Source: Halorussus limi (GTDB lineage: Archaea; Halobacteriota; Halobacteria; Halobacteriales; Haladaptataceae). Taken from it: 64,000 bases of DNA. The stretch is taken from assembly GCF_023238205.1 (NCBI RefSeq), contig NZ_CP096659.1, forward strand, positions 2,187,626 through 2,251,625, read 5' to 3'. This document shows positions 62,081 to 64,000 of the stretch, one piece after another; position 1 is the stretch's first letter; each line of letters opens with the position of its first letter. A model generated the notes under the pieces. That model was not told the DNA's origin. It worked only from the letters and a program-made list of their open reading frames with translations, and did no database searches. The position numbers and the translations under genes were made by a program.

Positions 62081-62096
62081 CACCCGGATGCGGGTG
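62081..62096. terminator. Bidirectional hairpin terminator
   Basis: Perfect stem CACCCG-GATG-CGGGTG between the convergent genes ending at 62078 (+) and 62115 (-). Identical, in reverse complement, to the hairpin at 56986-57001. Confidence 0.65.
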
Positions 62097-62114
62097 GGGG
62101 TTACGCCTCCGAGT

Positions 62115-63380
62115 CTATTCCCACGAGTCGAGGCTCTGCTGGACGGATCCGAGCGGGCTTTCGCTCAAGTCGTAGTCTTCGAAATTGAATCCGAATTCGT
62201 CCTTGTACTCCTGCCGCTTCTCGAGGGCCTCTTCGGTGAACAGGACGTTCTGTTCGGCCTCGATTTCGTCGATGTACTCGCGGTCGTCGTCAAGCCCATC
62301 CTCAAAGCGGTCGGTGATCGGCGAGCAGTCGTGAATCTCCGTACCGACCCACTCGCGTCCCATAATTTCGGCGGCGGCGTACGTCGTGCCGGCGCCGCCG
62401 AACGGATCCAGAACGCGGTCGCCTTCCTCGGTCGTCATCCCGATGACGCGGTGGAGGAGCTTCAGCGAGAGCTGGTTGGCGTCGCGGTTGAGGTACTTCG
62501 TGTGGCGGACAGGCGGGATGTCCTCCCAGACGTCGGTCAGGTTGACGCCCTTGGGGTTCATCTTCGACTTGTAGCCGCCGTAGTCGTTCTGCTCGCCGCC
62601 GCAGTGCGGGCAGGTGTCGATCGGGAGCCGGTCGGGGGTGAACGTGTTGGGACTGTCGCCCTTGATGAAGTAGAGGAGGGAGTAGTGCGACGGGTAGAGG
62701 CGGTTCGGGATGGGGAGTCCGAACTTGATGTCGACGGCGATCCAGTGCTTGAGGTTGAGGCGGCGGTTGATGTAGTGGGCGAAGTGGATGTTCCACTTCG
62801 GGAGGTTGTAGAGGCAGAACGCGCCACCGGGTTTCAGCAGGTCAATGGCTTCGTCGATCCACTCGGTACTCCACCGGAGGTACTCGTCCTCGGCGAGGTC
62901 GTCACCGTTCTTCTGGCCGTAGTCCTTGTCAAGGTTGAACGGCGGGTCGGCGAAGATCAGGTCGAACGACTCGTCTTCGAGATGTGGCAGAACGTCCCGA
63001 CAGTCGGCGTTGTAGAGCGTGCCCTGTTCGGTCGAGAAGCAGGGGTCGGGCAGTTCGCCGTCGGGTTTGGACTCGCCGTTGAGTTCGACGCCGAACGCGT
63101 CGGTGAGGGCGTCGAGTGCGAGGTCGGGATCCTCGACGAGTTCGTCGTGCAGTTCCTCGGGGAACTCGCCGGCGACGAAGCGGAGGGCTTCGGGGGCGAT
63201 GTCGAGGGAGTCGGCGAGGGCGTCGAGTTGTTCGTCGGTGGGCGGGACACCCGATTCGATGTCGCGGAGATCGCCGACACGGAGACCAGCGTCCTTCGCC
63301 AACTCGTTGTCCGAGAGGCCGCGTTTGCGTCGGATTCGGCTGACGACGTCACCAGCAGATCGGAAGAGAAGGCCGGTCAT
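62115..63380 (-). CDS. HTH-fused beta-class DNA methyltransferase
   Basis: 421 residues. Residues about 8-70 form an XRE-type helix-turn-helix (DVVSRIRRKRGLSDNELAKD then LRVGDLRDIESG). The catalytic motif IV LIFADPPFNLDKDYG (about 144-158) precedes motif I VLDPFGGAGTTYAAAE (about 325-340), the order of beta-class amino-methyltransferases; DPPF suggests N6-adenine. A CPHCG pair lies in the target-recognition region. Divergent from a nuclease gene, so it is the M of a restriction-modification system, possibly regulating itself through its HTH. Confidence 0.88.
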   Translation of the reverse strand: MTGLLFRSAGDVVSRIRRKRGLSDNELAKDAGLRVGDLRDIESGVPPTDEQLDALADSLDIAPEALRFVAGEFPEELHDELVEDPDLALDALTDAFGVELNGESKPDGELPDPCFSTEQGTLYNADCRDVLPHLEDESFDLIFADPPFNLDKDYGQKNGDDLAEDEYLRWSTEWIDEAIDLLKPGGAFCLYNLPKWNIHFAHYINRRLNLKHWIAVDIKFGLPIPNRLYPSHYSLLYFIKGDSPNTFTPDRLPIDTCPHCGGEQNDYGGYKSKMNPKGVNLTDVWEDIPPVRHTKYLNRDANQLSLKLLHRVIGMTTEEGDRVLDPFGGAGTTYAAAEIMGREWVGTEIHDCSPITDRFEDGLDDDREYIDEIEAEQNVLFTEEALEKRQEYKDEFGFNFEDYDLSESPLGSVQQSLDSWE

Positions 63381-63501
63381 TTGAGATCAGCTCCGTTGTG
63401 ATTCATCTTCTGGTTAGTCTGATGTCGGTGTTCCGTTTTAAACGTGTGTAACCCGCCTCGGTTTATGAGGGGGGTCTGTCTGGCCACCTATCAGTGCATT
63501 C
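63381..63501. promoter_or_regulatory. Divergent promoter region of the R-M genes
   Basis: 121 bases shared by the methyltransferase and nuclease genes. TTTTAAACG (63435-63443) and TTTATGA (about 63,462-63,468) are TATA candidates. This is where an HTH-bearing methyltransferase would be expected to bind. Confidence 0.45.
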
Positions 63502-64000
63502 ATGGGAGCCGAATTCCCAACAGGCGGTATGCAAATCGATCGCGAGGTCACGATTGTCGACCAAGGCGACTTCTCTCAAACTGATGAATGGCAAGCGGCG
63601 CGACGTCAGGCGATGGAGGCGGTTCGGGAGGTTGACTGGCCGCCCGGAACGGGCGAGTTCACCGTCTACCCCGAGTCCGAGGCCAACGGTGTCAAGCCCG
63701 CAACCAAAATCTTCGAGCACAACATCGACAACAAGCCGCTTTGGAAGGAAACTGGCCGAAAGCACTTCAAATCGCTTCTCCGGGAGATGGCGATGCTCGA
63801 CGATGCAGTCGAGATGCTCGGCGAGTATATGGACGATCCGGAGGCGTTCGTCAACAGCTCGTGGTTCGATGCGATGGCGGAGCTGGAGATCGACGGCGAG
63901 CGCCACATCGTCGTCTTCGAGTGGGAGACCGGTAACATCTCGTCATCTCACCGGTCGCTCAACCGGATAATGGTGGGGTTCCTCTCCGGGATCATCAGCG
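63502..64000 (+). CDS. Type II restriction endonuclease, BamHI/BglII-like (partial)
   Basis: 166 residues visible; the gene runs past the window end. After a helical N-terminus (WQAARRQAMEAVREVDWPPG) comes EIDGERHIVVFEWETGNISS followed by SHRSLNRI and a hydrophobic helix. The E-x-E in FEWETGN plus SSSHRSLN is characteristic of the BamHI/BglII group of PD-(D/E)XK restriction enzymes. Divergent from the methyltransferase gene. The ATG at 63502 may be preceded or replaced by that at 63529. Confidence 0.75.
   Translation, partial: MGAEFPTGGMQIDREVTIVDQGDFSQTDEWQAARRQAMEAVREVDWPPGTGEFTVYPESEANGVKPATKIFEHNIDNKPLWKETGRKHFKSLLREMAMLDDAVEMLGEYMDDPEAFVNSSWFDAMAELEIDGERHIVVFEWETGNISSSHRSLNRIMVGFLSGIIS

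Noticed and set aside
62088..63401. A 437-residue frame antisense to the methyltransferase
   Set aside because: The opposite strand carries a complete HTH and methyltransferase motif set.

Overview
The window comes from the chromosome of a halophilic archaeon (class Halobacteria). The evidence is very acidic, Asp/Glu-rich proteins, high G+C, leaderless genes with a TATA-like box about 30 bases before the start codon, and archaeal-only genes: LonB, DacZ, NadM, PAC2, GGGP synthase, geranylgeranyl reductase, XPB with DUF790/Bax1, and a SAM-hydroxide adenosyltransferase.

Bases 1 to about 42,344 are ordinary core chromosome. They hold an MDR oxidoreductase, a Na+/H+ antiporter, pyrF, an amino-acid permease, the SAM hydrolase / dacZ / nadM / lonB neighbourhood, an acyl-CoA synthetase, a CPBP protease, the grpE-dnaK-dnaJ chaperone cluster with its own strong TATA box, the XPB helicase and DUF790 nuclease pair, an rRNA methyltransferase with an RNA-binding partner, archaeal lipid enzymes with a ferredoxin, a rhodanese/MBL sulfur enzyme, and several small zinc-ribbon and membrane proteins. 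One AT-richer Mrr-type endonuclease gene with a duplicated zinc-finger unit (26,854-27,921) looks acquired.

A tRNA-Arg(UCG) gene at 42,345-42,419 marks an abrupt change. From there to the window end the sequence is accessory. Bases 42,833-51,889 carry a virion-type cluster like that of pleolipoviruses: an anchored spike-like protein, two paralogous small multi-spanning membrane proteins, a LamG-domain surface protein, a third anchored ectodomain protein, an ORF7-like membrane protein and a P-loop ATPase with a zinc-binding tail. Bases 52,123-56,689 hold a divergent regulatory switch, a PD-(D/E)XK-like protein, a GT2 glycosyltransferase, small zinc proteins and a short tyrosine integrase flanked by 18-bp direct repeats. 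Bases 57,036-64,000 look plasmid-like: HTH-like proteins, a 27-bp-periodic motif array, a 0.7-kb AT-rich region with five 29-bp iteron-like repeats (candidate origin), acidic unknown proteins, and a restriction-modification pair (HTH-methyltransferase fusion divergent from a BamHI/BglII-like nuclease cut off by the window end). The right end of the element is not visible.

The two most unusual signals are a shared non-canonical promoter (G-rich hairpin plus CTTTTC or CTTATC about 28-34 bases before mostly GTG starts) used by many element genes, and the inverted repeat array around the AT-rich segment. Start codons were chosen from motif starts, amino-acid composition and TATA spacing; functions are from recognised motifs, with no database search.
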